Source: Icerya purchasi (lineage: Eukaryota; Arthropoda; Insecta; Hemiptera; Monophlebidae). From it: 64,000 nt of DNA. The stretch is from contig CM077116.1 in assembly GCA_039619475.1 (NCBI GenBank), positions 248,195,440 to 248,259,439 on the forward strand. Direction: 5' to 3'. Under the pieces are notes generated by a model that did not search any database, was not told the origin of the DNA, and worked only from the letters and a program-made list of their open reading frames with translations. A program made the position numbers and the translations under genes. This document shows positions 35,701 through 47,217 of this stretch, piece after piece. The first letter of the stretch is position 1. Every line of letters begins with the position of its first letter.

Positions 35701-36235
35701 AGCATAATAAATACGAAAAAAAAATTGAATAATTATTTTAGTTATTGTCTGTTGAAATTGGTAAATTCAGAGTTTTTGCTGTTAAATGATCTGTTTGAGT
35801 TTTAAATCAGAGTAAATAAAAGAGAATCTTCACGAAGTTCTCCAAATATCGTTATGTACAATATATTTAGATTATTTTTATCATACTTTTACGGTTTATG
35901 TAAGTTAATGTAGACTGACATTAAATATTTTTGTAATATACTAATAAACGGTTTTAAAATATTATCTGTATACTCGTATAAATCATTTTTTTATGTTAAT
36001 ACAGAATTACGAACGTGACAGTTTCTAGCAAATGCAGTACAGATCTTATATAATCAATTATTGGGTATAATAATTGATTATCAATCTTAAATCGTATATT
36101 GCAATTATCCTAATTATTATAATAACCTGAAATCATTTCTCAATGCTCATTTGAAACTGGAACTATTGCGGCTTTTTTTACTAATTGTTTACGCTTCATA
36201 CATAAGTATATAATTAAATAAATAATTTTGTTTAG

Positions 36236-36519
36236 ACCGTTCTACGAAAAATAAAAATGCACCGACAGTATTTGGTCCAATGCTGCCACCCGGATATGCT
36301 TATAACGATAGCAGTCCGACAGTTGGAAAAAATTTACCGAGCACAAAAAAGGTTTTTGGTCCCGAACTACCTCCAGATTTCTTCAGAAGCAATGACATCG
36401 ATAACAAAGAGTTAACCAGGGTGGAGAATAATGCAATACCTTCTCTAGTACCATACGGAGATGATGATGAGCATGTTAATTCTTTGAATAATAACTGCTC
36501 TTCTGATTTCCACAAATCG
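36236..36519 (+). CDS. FNBP4: FNBP4 exon with paired GPxLPP motifs
   Basis: The acceptor is TTTTGTTTAG and the donor GTAATA. It encodes TVFGPMLPPGYAYN, then KVFGPELPPDFF, then IPSLVPYGDDDEHV. The two GPxLPP units are proline ligands of the kind WW domains bind, and the third piece is another L-x-x-YG-acidic motif. An in-frame stop lies 19 bases past the donor, so splicing here is required. Entry phase 1, exit phase 0. Confidence 0.85.
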
Positions 36520-39161
36520 GTAATATCGCACAATGTTTAATCGTAATATTTATAAATATATTATTCCTATTTTGCTGTAAATAAGATTTTTTTTTTTTTT
36601 AATTTTTTCCCTGCAAATTCAACATTTGAATAAACTAATTTCGTATAAATGTTTACGTTGGTCTTCGAGTCACTCTGTGCCGATAAAATTTCTCTTTTCC
36701 AATTGTGTATTTTCGGAATAGGTATTTAAAAACAGTAATATTTTTAGAGATAGAGAGAAACCGTATTTCTTAAAGGCCGTAGGATTTGCAAAGAAACAAC
36801 TGTTAATGTACATAATTAATTAATATTCTTTTTTTTTTAATGGTGTTTTCCAGTATTTATTTTTTCTTCTTTTTTTGAACTTCTATATTATAAATAAAAT
36901 TACAAAATTCTCTTATCAACAAATTCTTGAAAGGAATTAAAGAATTTTTAAAATTTATGCGTGAAAATATTTCTGTATTATAATATCGTTTAATTTCTGT
37001 ATAACGATTTTTTTCCCAGCTTGATTAGTTAGAATAATCTTCCGGACAAGAGCTGAATTTTCATTTCATAACTATTTACTTGTATACGTTGGATAAAGAA
37101 GTCTTCAATTTATTTAAAAAACTGTATAGTATGAAATTAAATTTTCTAATAAATTCGTGATCTATGAAAAGCGTATTTTATTGAAAATTAGTTTTCTTCC
37201 TTCTTTTTTTCTTCTTCGTTTTGGTATTAGTCATTTTTATTTTATTGCTAATTGTTGCTCCCATTAATCAATGTAGTACAATTAATTGATTGATTTACTT
37301 TCTATTAGTGTAGTGTTTTATAGAATCTACTATAATACTCATATCGTCCTTTTCAATGACTTTTCCATATAACGAATTTTCCTCAATTCCTTGCTGCATT
37401 TTGTTACTTACTAATTCGATTGAATTAAAAGCTAAAGCTGATTAATATCATATTTTTCTGGTTTAGAAAAACTGAAAATATTATATCAATGCGTGTTGCT
37501 TGTAGTGATTAGGAATTTAACTGATCACAGATTTTTAACTTCTTTACTGTAACTTAAGTTTTACAAAAAAATAGAAATCAACTAATTAACCGATTAGTCG
37601 TTTTTTAAACATGCTATTACTAATTAGTCGATTATACTGGTCAGTGATGATAAAACTTGTGTTTATTTTTATTTTTTTCGATATCGCGGTTGTATAAATA
37701 AACCGATAAGAAAAATATTTCCTCGAAAAATTTTTCTAACCTTGCAAATTCTCGTATAATGAAATACTTCAGATAGCCCAGATGAGTCGTGCTCGCAGTA
37801 AAAATAAAAACAATGTTTTCCTGACTGTAGATTTTTTACTCAACATCCAACGCAATGAAATTATTGAGACGTTGTCAGTGTATTACGTACCGCATGATAA
37901 GCGAACTACTGGAAGATTCTATTAGTGTCTTTACTTTTATTTTGATAAAATTTGAATTTTAAATATTTCATAAAATAAAATTTTTACATATATACGAGTA
38001 TATAATTTATAACTTTTTATTTATTTTCTGCTCTTTATTTTAGTTACAAGACAAATCAAAAATTCTTAAATACTCGGTAATCCTAGATTATGTATCCAAT
38101 AGGACCTCTCTTTTCCTTAATATACGCATCCGAGCTAATTATACTACGGCTTTTGATTTTTACGGGTGTTAATATTTATTGTTTCATTCTTAGTTTTTGT
38201 CACAGTTTTAATGTAAGCAGTGTTTTAGTTGCCTTCTCTATTGTAAATATATTGATCATAGTAGTAATAATAACATTAAAAATTTGCCTATATTTTTAGA
38301 TATTTTTGGTTCATAAGCTAAATTAATGGTTCAGGAGTTACGGTGATGTTTTCTTGACGCGTAAAAATAATTCGAGTTAATCAGTTTTTCCCTTTTATTT
38401 GTTTGTATGAGAAAATTTGTACGGATTATAAGTATTACTTCTCTGCTGAGAACGAAACCAAATTTAGTTAAAAATGTGTAACACAAGAATCCTACTCATT
38501 TTGAAAAAATAAGCGACTGAACGCGAGGAAAGGAAGAATCAAAAAAAAAGCAGTGAAAAGAAAACGTGGAAAGTTGCTCTTAAAGCTAAAGAAGTCGCAG
38601 AAGAAATAGTACAATAGCCAAAAAAATAAAAAATGTTTGTTGCCATTATTTTTTAAAAGACGCTTAATTTCTGACAGAATGATTATAATTTAAATGAAAT
38701 GAACGGAACGGATAAATGCAACAAAAATTCAGGCAAAAAATTTGTTTTCAGATATTTTTTGATTTGTTCAGGGTATTTTGCTGCGGGTGGGGATGAACTT
38801 AAATGGTAAATTGTTTTGAAAGTGTGAAATTCTTTCTGTGAAATATAGTATTAATTACTTTACCTGCTGTACATTTGACCGACATTACCAGTTTGATTTT
38901 CTGCTCTAAAATATAGCATCTTTCGAAAGCGCGCATAAAATTAATGTTATCGAAATTTATTCTTGATTTATTGACGCACACTGTTTAAAAAGTATTAATA
39001 ACGATTAAAATTAAATGATGTTAAAAAGCTATTTAATTATTAAATAAAAAAGAAAAAAGTAAAAAATTTAACAAATTTTTATTAGTTCATATTTTGACTT
39101 GTGCAAGTAAGCTTAGTATGTTATTATTTTTCCTTGTCATATATCGCCTAAATAAAAGAGT
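36520..39161. other. FNBP4 intron sequence, nothing firm
   Basis: AT-rich. A short + frame ending at 38618 (ERKNQKKSSEKKTWKVALKA, then KEVAEEIVQ-stop) looks like the charged tail of a DDE transposase but is too short to assign. Confidence 0.45.
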
Positions 39162-39226
39162 TTTCTTTCCATTCTTCTTCTTCTTCTTCTTCGACGTGTC
39201 GTACGCAGTGTTCTGCGCGTAGACGA

Positions 39227-40948
39227 TCATATATTATGGCTTCTTGCCGCCTGCATCAGTTGTCCTATCGATGATTTTTTGGTCCACTGTCGGACATTTC
39301 TGGTCCATGATATTCTTCTTCGACCTCTTCCTCGTTTCCCTTCTATTTTTCCTTGAATGATCAACCGTAATAGTTCATATTTTTGTCCTCGTATAATATG
39401 ACCAAAATACCTAGTTTTTCTTGCTTTTATTTCTTCAATTATTCTCCTTTCCGTTCTAGCTCTCTTTAGCACCTCTTCATTAGACATTTTCTGTACCCAA
39501 GATATCTTCAAGGCTCTTCTATATAACCACATTTCGCACGCTTCGAAATATTTGAGTGTTCTTACGGTATATGTCATTGCTTCGACCCCATACATTAGAA
39601 TCGGATATATATAGCATTTTATGAAATTCTGTCTTATGCGGAGACTTAGTGATTGGTCCGTTAACAATTTTTTAAACTTCTCAAACGTTGTTTTGGCTTG
39701 CCCACATTTTCTTTTAACTTCAGTATTTGGATCAAGCTTCTCTGTAATATAACATCCTAGATACTTAAATTGTTTAACTTCTTCGATGTTTTTCCCATTA
39801 ATCTGAATAGTTGTGTTTCGATGTTGTTTGCGACTGACTACCATAAATTTTGTTTTGTTTTCATTTATCCCTAGTCCATATTTTTTACCTGCTTCATTAA
39901 CTTCGTTAATAATATTTTGTAACTGTTCACAAGAGTCAGCCAGAAGAACGGTGTCGTCTGCATAGCGGATGTTATTTATGTACTTTCCATTTATCTGAAT
40001 CCCAGCTCTGAGATTCCATAACGCTTGCTCAAAGATACTGTCTGCATATAGGTTAAACAGGAGCGGTGACAGTATACATCCTTGTCTGACTCCTCTATTT
40101 ATACGGACGCTTTCTGACATTTTGTTTTCTACTAAAATCTTGGCGCTCTGTTCCCAATACAATTTCTGGATGATTCTCATATCATATTGATTTATTCCTT
40201 TGTTTTTTAAAATTCGTATTAAATGGTCGTGCTTGACTCTGTCAAAAGCCTTCTCGTAATCCAAGAAACATACAAATACATCTTTTTGTTGATCGTAGCA
40301 TTTCTGTAGAGCTATATTTACTGCTACCAATGCTTCCCTAGTACCGTATCCTTGTCTGAAGCCGAACTGACATTCATCCATATCTCTTTCGCATATATTT
40401 CTTATTCTGGCGTGCACTATTCGTAGTAAAATTTTCAGAAGATGACTCATTAAGCTAATCATTCTATAGTTGTTGCAAGTATTAGAGTTTGTTGTCTTTG
40501 GTAATGTAATAAATGTTGATTCTAACCACTCTTGTGGTATCTCGCCAGTATTGTAGATTTTATTGTAGATTTCCGTTAATTTTTCAATATTCTCATCATT
40601 TAATAATTTAATTATATCTATTGGGATACCATCGGGACCTACTGCTTTTCTTACTTTTGCTTGTTGTATAGCATATTTTACTTCGGACTCTAGTATCTCT
40701 AAATGTTCTTCATCGTTCATCGTTTCAGTTGCTTGCTCCGTCCTTATATCACTAAATACTTTTTCTATGTATTGTGTCCATACCTTTATTTTATCCTCGG
40801 TATCTGTAATTAATGTGCCTTCTTCTGTAAATAACTTTGCGAGTACTTTCTTTTTGTAGATACCGGTAATTTCTTTAACTTTTTTATGCAGATTAAAAGC
40901 ATCGTGTTTTTTCTCCAGATCTTCCACTTCCTGACAGCGCTCAGACAT
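39227..40948 (-). pseudogene. Reverse transcriptase region of RTE copy B
   Basis: 573 codons are open. The RT fingers/palm motifs are intact: AVGPDGIPIDIIK, then FGFRQGYGTREAL, CFLDYEKAFDRV, NRGVRQGCILSPLLFNLY, catalytic IRYADDTVLLA, and NKTKFMVVSRK. The thumb and C-terminal LINE signature follows (KYLGCYIT, WLYRRALKISWVQKMSNEEV, TRYFGHIIRG, GRGRRRISW). The frame continues upstream of the first ATG (RSAKNKWMSERCQ) but is separated from the endonuclease frame by a frameshift near 40985-41010. Catalytic YADD is kept. Confidence 0.9.
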
Positions 40949-40952
40949 CCAT

Positions 40953-42310
40953 TTATTCTTTGCTGACCGTATTTTTCCTTTTATATTTCTCTGAATATCT
41001 GTATATTATTTTATTTCTTTTTTGTTTCCGTCGTTCTTCCATTAATTTTAGGATTTCATCAGTCATCCATGGATTTTTCTTCCTACCAGTGGTTCTTCCT
41101 ATATTTTGATTACATATTGTAACCATTTGTTCTGTGATTTTCGTAATTCTTCCTTTTATTCCATCTGTTTTTGTTTCTTCATATGCTTTTGTGAATGTTT
41201 CGTTTATCTTCATACGCATTTTTTCTTTCGTTTTTTCATCTTGTAGCCTGGTTACATCTATTACCGGGTTATTATTTGTTCCTCTCTTCTTCATTTTTTT
41301 CCAGTGTAGTTCAAACCTTGCCACCACTGGGTTATGATCTGATCCTACATCAGCACCTGGGTACGCTGTTACTCTTTTAATTGCGTTCCTGTATCTTTCA
41401 TTAATTATAATATAATCGATCTGGTTCCTTATTACCCTATTTTCAGTACTGCTCGGCGACTCCCATGTATATAATCTCCTTTTGGGCATTTTGTACCACG
41501 TATTGCTTACTACTAAATTGTGATGCTTGCAAAACTCAAATAATCGGTCTCCCCTTTCATTGGGATGTCCCAATCCGAACGGTCCTACCCAATTTTGTCG
41601 TCTGCCTTCTCCTATTTTCGCATTAAAATCACCCATTATTATCAAAATTTCATTTGGTTTTGTGACTGTCTTAAGCTTTTCTATATGGTTGTATTGCTCC
41701 TCCGTCTCTTCATCATATTTCGGATCGGCAGTTGGAAAATACACCTGTATAATATTCATGATGACGTTTCCGAATTTCGTTCTAATTAGCATCAGTCTTT
41801 CTGAGAATGGTGTAAATCCTATTACGAAGGGAATATATTGTTTACAGATAATCATTCCAACTCCATTTATGTGTTTCAAATTATTATTTCCGGAGTAGTA
41901 GAATTTTCCTTCTCTTGTATTTATTTCTAGTGATGTTCACTTATTCCAAGTATGCCAATTTCCATTCTTTCCATTTCTTCTAACACATTCTCTAATTTTC
42001 CCGGTTGATATAAACTTCGGATGTTCCATGTGGCGATTTGTATCTGTTGTTGCGTTTTCCTAGTATTATCCTTAGCAGACGGTGGTATTCTTCGCACCCT
42101 GTGCCCCCTAAAGGGCCGCACCGGACTCAGGGCCATTTTCTTGTGATTTTCTGCCATATATGATAACCTGGGAAAATTACAGCGGTGGTTTCCCTCTTGC
42201 CTTCCGCCGAATTTTTCTGTAGGGGTTGTCTCCCTTAGCACGAGGGGGGGGCGGACCCGGTTATAAGGCGCCGGGTGCTCGCCTACTCGCCCTGAGTTGA
42301 TATTCATCAA
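40953..42310 (-). pseudogene. APE endonuclease region of RTE copy B, split by a frameshift
   Basis: The N-terminal part (42310-41927) carries IATWNIRSLYQPGKL and GILGISEHH, the first APE motifs. A frameshift near 41930 separates it from the larger part (frame from about 41932; 41879-40953 after its first ATG). That part has GVGMIICK, IMGDFNAKIG, RRLYTWESP, NQIDYIIIN and GSDHNPVVA. All expected catalytic motifs (N, E, D-x-N, D, S-D-H) are present. A second frameshift at the 3' end separates it from the RT. Confidence 0.85.
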
Positions 42311-42446
42311 CTCGACTGAGGCACATAGTCACGGGCGAGCTTCTGGTAGTCTGCTAGATATATATGCAGAAAAAGCTTAACGGTATTTAAAAGCAGGCGT
42401 ATTATCGGCATCTACACCTCCTTCCGTTTTCCTACCAGCGTATAAT

Positions 42447-42641
42447 GTGAGTTCTGATTTAGCTTTTCTGATCAATTCTAAGCCCATCGAACAGAAAATT
42501 TCCACCCCGCACGACGTGAACGTACAGAACTCACGAGGTTGTTGTTTCGTATCTATGTCAATGGGACTAGCACTACAGACATAGAGTGACTACTTACTAG
42601 AGAAGGATGCTCTAGTTACAACAACCTGTGCCTCGCGGGGC
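42447..42641 (-). ncRNA. HDV/CPEB3-like self-cleaving ribozyme at the 5' end of RTE copy B
   Basis: On the minus strand the first seven bases, GCCCCGC (42641-42635), pair with GCGGGGT (42510-42504) as P1. P2 is GTGAGTTCTG (42534-42525) with CAGAACTCAC (42456-42447), 10 perfect pairs. P3 is ACG/CGT around TTCACGT (42520-42514). GG follows P1 for P1.1. P4 pairs TTTTCTG with CAGAAAA. The joint after P4 is CTAA, matching the catalytic CNRA rule. The predicted cleavage site is exactly the junction with the target duplication. Between P1 and P2 lies a 100-nt domain closed by GGTTGTTG/CAACAACC with two hairpins. Orientation is antisense to FNBP4, so it would not cut that pre-mRNA. Confidence 0.88.
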
Positions 42642-42653
42642 TTTCTTTCCATT

Positions 42654-43270
42654 AGGAAGTAAAAGTTATACTGTATTTCGTTTCTTAATTTATGGTAAAG
42701 GTTTTGTAAAAAACGTCAGGATACGTCAATGACCCGTTCAATACATTCATGTACGTTAACTTCATTTAAAATTAGTAGAAGTAATAGATTAAATATTAGC
42801 AAAAATCCGATAAAATCTTTTGGAAAAAAATACTTTAGCAGCGATCGATTAAAGTACAAAATTAACAACTGTTACTCGTAGAAATCATTGTAAAATTACT
42901 AAATTTGCAAAATAAACAAATAAAAAATTACCGGCTTTTTTTTTGCTTTTTCTTTCTCAGATCTTATTAACAATGCGCTGTAAAATATAAACTGCCACCT
43001 ACCTATGATTATGCGTAATGTGTTTAATTAAGAACTTTTAAATTTTAATTCGCTAAGTCTTGAATTCACGAAAATGCACAAAAACATTCTCGCATAAAAG
43101 TTGTATACACATGTATATGTGTGTGAGTGTGAATGTGTATGTGTATTAATATCGACTAAATTATGCAGTTATTGCTACAGGCACTTAACTGATATTAAAT
43201 TAATGTAAATACTAATATTGGTTTTACAGATTAATCGATATTATTATTTACTGATATTTTCTTGTTTTAG
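42654..43270. other. FNBP4 intron sequence, nothing recognised
   Basis: Contains a short GT-rich run near 43110-43143; otherwise AT-rich. Confidence 0.5.
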
Positions 43271-43703
43271 CAAGAGCAGATAGCCGATAATGACAAACGG
43301 ACTGTTACAAGTATCGTTAATGAATATAGCAGCTCTACAGAAAATGAAAGCAACGTCGATGACGTCGATGAAGTTACCGATAATGAAGGTGTAAGCGAAG
43401 ATGCGGTGTTTCTGAATTTAAAAAAGAAAGCTGCAGCGCTGAAAAATTCAAATAAAGAAGTAGCTAATGAATTAAGAAATGTTACTGATGAAACGAAAAC
43501 TGTAGAAGACATCATTGCCGAAATTGAAAACGAGCTGCCTCCAGATCATTTTTGCACTAATCATGTGGCTGGTAAAAATTCGAAAAATAATAGTTCATGC
43601 AATGACGTTGCATCAAATACAAATCATGTCTCCTCATCTTCGATTTCTTTGATAGCTGATTACGGGAATGAATCAGAATCTGAAACCGTCACAAATAGCG
43701 CCG
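43271..43703 (+). CDS. FNBP4: FNBP4 exon, acidic coiled-coil-like middle region
   Basis: The acceptor is CTTGTTTTAG and the donor GTAATT (leaving one base, G). It encodes an acidic stretch (ENESNVDDVDEVTDNEG), a charged helix (VFLNLKKKAAALKNSNKEVA, then TVEDIIAEIENELPPDHF), and ISLIADYGNESESE, the third L-x-x-YG-acidic motif. The reading frame stays open about 90 bases beyond the donor, but the next exon's phase and homology fit the donor at 43704. Confidence 0.85.
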
Positions 43704-43989
43704 GTAATTTGATCGATAGTTCGTATTATTTTTACGGACCTTTTAGAATATTAATTTTTTCATATCAGTTTGCATTAAGAAAACTAGTCCAGTAATACTT
43801 TTATTCGTTTGACAAGCCGTTAAAAAATTGTCTTTAAAAAGTTCATTGCAAACTTCAAAAATTAACAAAATTACGACCTGTTAAGTTAAATGTTCACCCT
43901 ACGTTGATGTAATCAAGGTGATACTGATGCAATTGCCAGAAACTTACGAAATTATGTACTCAAACTTACGTTGCTCATGTTGTTTGAAA

Positions 43990-44165
43990 ATCGTTATTAA
44001 ATATGCGGACACGATGTTGAGATAGTCCGGATACATCATATTGATCACATAGAAAAAGAAAAGCATTCAAAACAGTATCAACGCTTAAAAGTAGGTCGCA
44101 ATGAATTAACTGAAAAATTGATTGATAAATTATTAACTTATTATGAATCAGATACCGATATGTGA
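43990..44165 (+). pseudogene. Fragment of the TTAA-element transposase family
   Basis: The + frame reads HHIDHIEKEKHSKQYQRLKV and then GRNELTEKLIDKLLTYYESD. It resembles the 'G.NRLT+KVID.LQ.YYG' region of the Kolobok/MULE-like arthropod transposases, a part missing from the element at 45049-46669. Short and isolated. Confidence 0.4.
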
Positions 44166-45048
44166 GCGTTTTTTCTTTTTTTTCTTTTTCTTTTTATCAT
44201 TACAACTAAATGAATGGTAATTTACATCAGTTATGTCCGGATAGCAGAGGAGTTTGATATGTTATTGAAATGATACACAGCGGAATAAATATACAAAATA
44301 ACAATAGAAGGTCTCGATAGATTGATACAAAAAGTCTAAAAATTGTAGGTCTACTGTGGTTGAAATTGCTGCAAATATCGTTAATTTTTTTTCATTATTA
44401 CTGACAAGGCAAATACGTAATTTAAAAATAATGCGAACGATAAATAGCAGTGCTGAAATTAATGTCTGTTATTGGACTTTTTCGAAAACGATCACATTTC
44501 CAAAAAAATAAAAACAAATGGAATAGTGATGAGGCATCATCATCAACAAAAAGAGCTAATAGAACGTCAGTTAAAAAATCAAAATTGATCTTATACTTAG
44601 CTACTTTATCTATAAAAGAACAGCTACGTGGCTTAGAAATCGATTTTTCAGTATACTTATGAGAAAAAATGAAGTTTCATTTATCGTATCTGCCTCAGGA
44701 ACTTTAAATGAGTTTTTTTTGAAATCGCATTTTCAAAGAAAGAAATAAAAGGACCATGTGACAAGCATAGAACCTGTTGAAATTTCACGTAAAATTTTGC
44801 TACTATTATCTAATAAATTTTGTTTTGTAAAGGTGCTGTAATTGAGTTTTTTTTTTTTTTTTCACATAAAAGTGAAAGCGTTTTTACACAAAAATGATAC
44901 TTCATTTTCAAATGACCACTATTTTGGTGAAAAAAAATTGATACTTTAAAAATCAGCTACAACAAATAATGCTTTTGTGGACTAATTTAAAAGGGCTATT
45001 GGTTTTTTATAGTTTTTAATGAAAAACAACGGGCTTGATAGTTGTTAA

Positions 45049-46669
45049 GGGGGGGGGGGGGTAAAGTTTTTAAACTTTTTTTTTTGCATTTTTTTTTTAT
45101 TTGCTTATATGAATGTACAACATTTCAAGATTATTTTGTCAAAATTTGAAATCGATCGCAACAAAACTAACGGACCTATAGAGTTTTGAGTGAGCGGTGC
45201 TCCGCTCCGGTTTCGAACACCTACTGGGCAGCTACGTAGCGCGGCTACCTGGAAGCTGTTTCGTGCTCTTTTAAACTTCGTATTTTTTAGTTTCGCTGTG
45301 ATTGTGTATTTATTATTAGTAAAATGCCGAAGAAAATTAGCAGAGAAGATCTCAAGAGAACCTGTTCCAGATTAAATCAATCAAAAAAAGTGATACCTCC
45401 ACAAAAACGCAAGACAGACGATGTCGAAGCAAAAGGTACATCGTCCAAAAAAAAAAGAAAAACTGAATACTTTTGTGCCATTTGGGCTACTTACTACCAT
45501 TACTGTTTGATGGACGAGGAACCGCAGCACGACAAATGCCTGAGCGGCCAAGACTCGTGGTGTGAATGGCAGAAAGCTGCAGCTGCAAATGCCCTGAAGT
45601 AATTCAAACACAGTTACACTGCACTTGCAAGTGACGTTTCTGAAGGAATTAAACCGATATATGAAGACTTGAGTAAGGGGGCACTTCTGCAGCGATATCT
45701 TGGAGGATTCACTCAAAACAGCAGTAAGAGTTTGAATCAACTCATTTGGAAAATTACCCCAAAATCACTGAGTGGTACCTCAACTGTTGTTGAAATCACA
45801 GCTCATGTGGCTTCATGTATGTTCAATGAGGGCTGTTTTGCTTTGCTCTCATGTATGCAAGAGATAGACATCAGTACAGGGTCAAGTTCTCATGAATGGA
45901 CAGGCATGGTAGATTGAACGAGCATAAACAGAGTGGAGCAACAAGCTGCACTTGAAAGTAAAGAAGGCAGAATTCTACGTCAACAAGAGCAAAAAGCTGC
46001 CTTAGATTTTACAGCTGAAAGCTGTGAGCTTTATGGGCTTAACATCGATGACTCTGAATAAGTATATTAGAAGAAACACTCGCGTACTGATGTTTAAGTC
46101 AAATTTTTTTGTACACAAAACTTTAAAGCCTTTTTCTCGCACTTGACATTTTTAAAGTCCGTGGACACTGTAACTCGAAAACTAATGCACCGATTCTTTT
46201 GAAATTTTGTACAGTGTTTCTGCACATCAATTACGAGGTAACGCTGGGAGGGGTTTTTTTTTTTTTAATTATTACTTATTTTACAATAAAAAATTTGTCG
46301 ATTATGATGGCAAAAATCGCGTTTTTGACTTCCAAGTGTTAACAAAAATTAAAAAATCAAAAAAAAAAAAATCCTCCCAGCGTTACCTCAAGAAAATGAT
46401 TAACTATCAGTAGCATTTTGATTTTTTTGATTTCAGATAACCAGTGGTGAGATATAGTGCTCACCGCAAAACAACTTTTTTTTGAGGCTTCTTCGAAGAT
46501 TTGCTGCTAACGGCTTATTTTTTAATATTTCTTATTTAAAATTTCAGAAAATATTGTTCAAATGTTACTTTATTGTATTACACTTAATAAAATATATTTG
46601 CATTCACTGGAGCATGAAGAAAAATTATTGAAAATGAGCCTTTTTTTACCGAAATTAACCCCCCCCCCC
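45049..46669 (+). mobile_element. TTAA-flanked DNA transposon with G-run ends (Kolobok- or MULE-like)
   Basis: Flanked by TTAA at 45045-45048 and 46670-46673. The ends are a run of 13 G at the left and 11 C at the right (inverted). Inside is a + strand transposase relic at 45324-46061. A perfect 17-bp inverted repeat (GAGGTAACGCTGGGAGG, 46235-46251 and 46373-46389) flanks an AT-rich loop near the 3' part. TTAA targets are typical of Kolobok and piggyBac; the protein fits the arthropod Kolobok/MULE-like group. Confidence 0.65.
45324..46061 (+). pseudogene. Internally deleted Kolobok/MULE-like transposase
   Basis: One frame of 246 codons has two premature stops (45600, 45915). It opens MPKKISREDLKRTCSRLNQS, then FCAIWATYYHYCLMDEEPQH and SGQDSWCEWQKA. 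Next come KPIYEDLSKGALLQRYLGGF, TQNSSKSLNQLIWKI, and a C-terminal GRILRQQEQKAALD. This is the C-terminal half of a common arthropod transposase (family pattern 'IYEDLS.PELL.+CLHG.TQN.NESFN..IW'). Most of the N-terminal and catalytic region is deleted, with the basic N-terminus joined directly to the C-terminal part. Confidence 0.7.
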
Positions 46670-46673
46670 TTAA

Positions 46674-47217
46674 GTCAGAACCACGGTCTTTAGAAAATAA
46701 GTTCAAAATAACTTCTATACTTCGTTATAAATAAATTAAATACCACGATTATCGATCGTAATCGTCCGAAATTAGTCGACAATTTTTACATAGAAATATA
46801 TTCGGTTTCCTTTATATGTGATTGTGTTTTATAATTTATTTATTATTAAGTTCATAATACGTATATATATAATTCTATAAGTTAGTTTACTATGGAGCAT
46901 TAGAGATAACTTCTATACTTAGTTCTTTTATTTTTATTTTTTGAAGTCAATATCCATTTATTTTTCCCCAATAATATTAAAAGAGAAGTTACCCAAATTT
47001 CTTCTTTTCTTTAATTGTTTAGTAGTATGAACTTCTTTAAGTCAACTGTAGTCTTAAACTTATGTACATGCCTGCTAGTAACCAGAATCAAATATTAAAA
47101 AAGAATAATTATAAAAGAGCTAAATGGAAATAAGACCATTGAAATCGCATGCTATTCCATAGTTAACCACAACATAAATGTTTGTAAATTATAATTTTAC
47201 TGGAAAATTTGTTTTAG
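46674..47217. other. FNBP4 intron sequence, nothing recognised
   Basis: AT-rich only. Confidence 0.5.

Larger units (their letters stand above)
39174..42641 (-). mobile_element. RTE-clade non-LTR retrotransposon, copy B, full length
   Basis: Flanked by a perfect 12-bp target duplication TTTCTTTCCATT at 39162-39173 and 42642-42653. Length 3468 bp on the minus strand. Order from 42641: HDV-like ribozyme, 5' UTR, APE endonuclease, RT, C-terminal region, and a (GAA)6 tail abutting the duplication. The coding region is interrupted by only two frameshifts, so the copy is young but inactive. The 5' UTR is homologous to that of copy A over about 420 bp, although the proteins are clearly different families. 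It lies antisense in an FNBP4 intron. Confidence 0.92.

Noticed and set aside
36520..36540. Apparent stop of the FNBP4 reading frame at 36538
   Set aside because: It lies beyond the donor GTAATA at 36520; the following exon continues in phase and in composition.
41134..41898. Plus-strand frames opposite the RTE endonuclease
   Set aside because: Antisense shadows of the RTE copy B coding region.
43704..43795. Open continuation of the FNBP4 exon past 43703
   Set aside because: The phase of the next exon (47218) requires ending at 43703; the extension is hydrophobic and unlike the gene.
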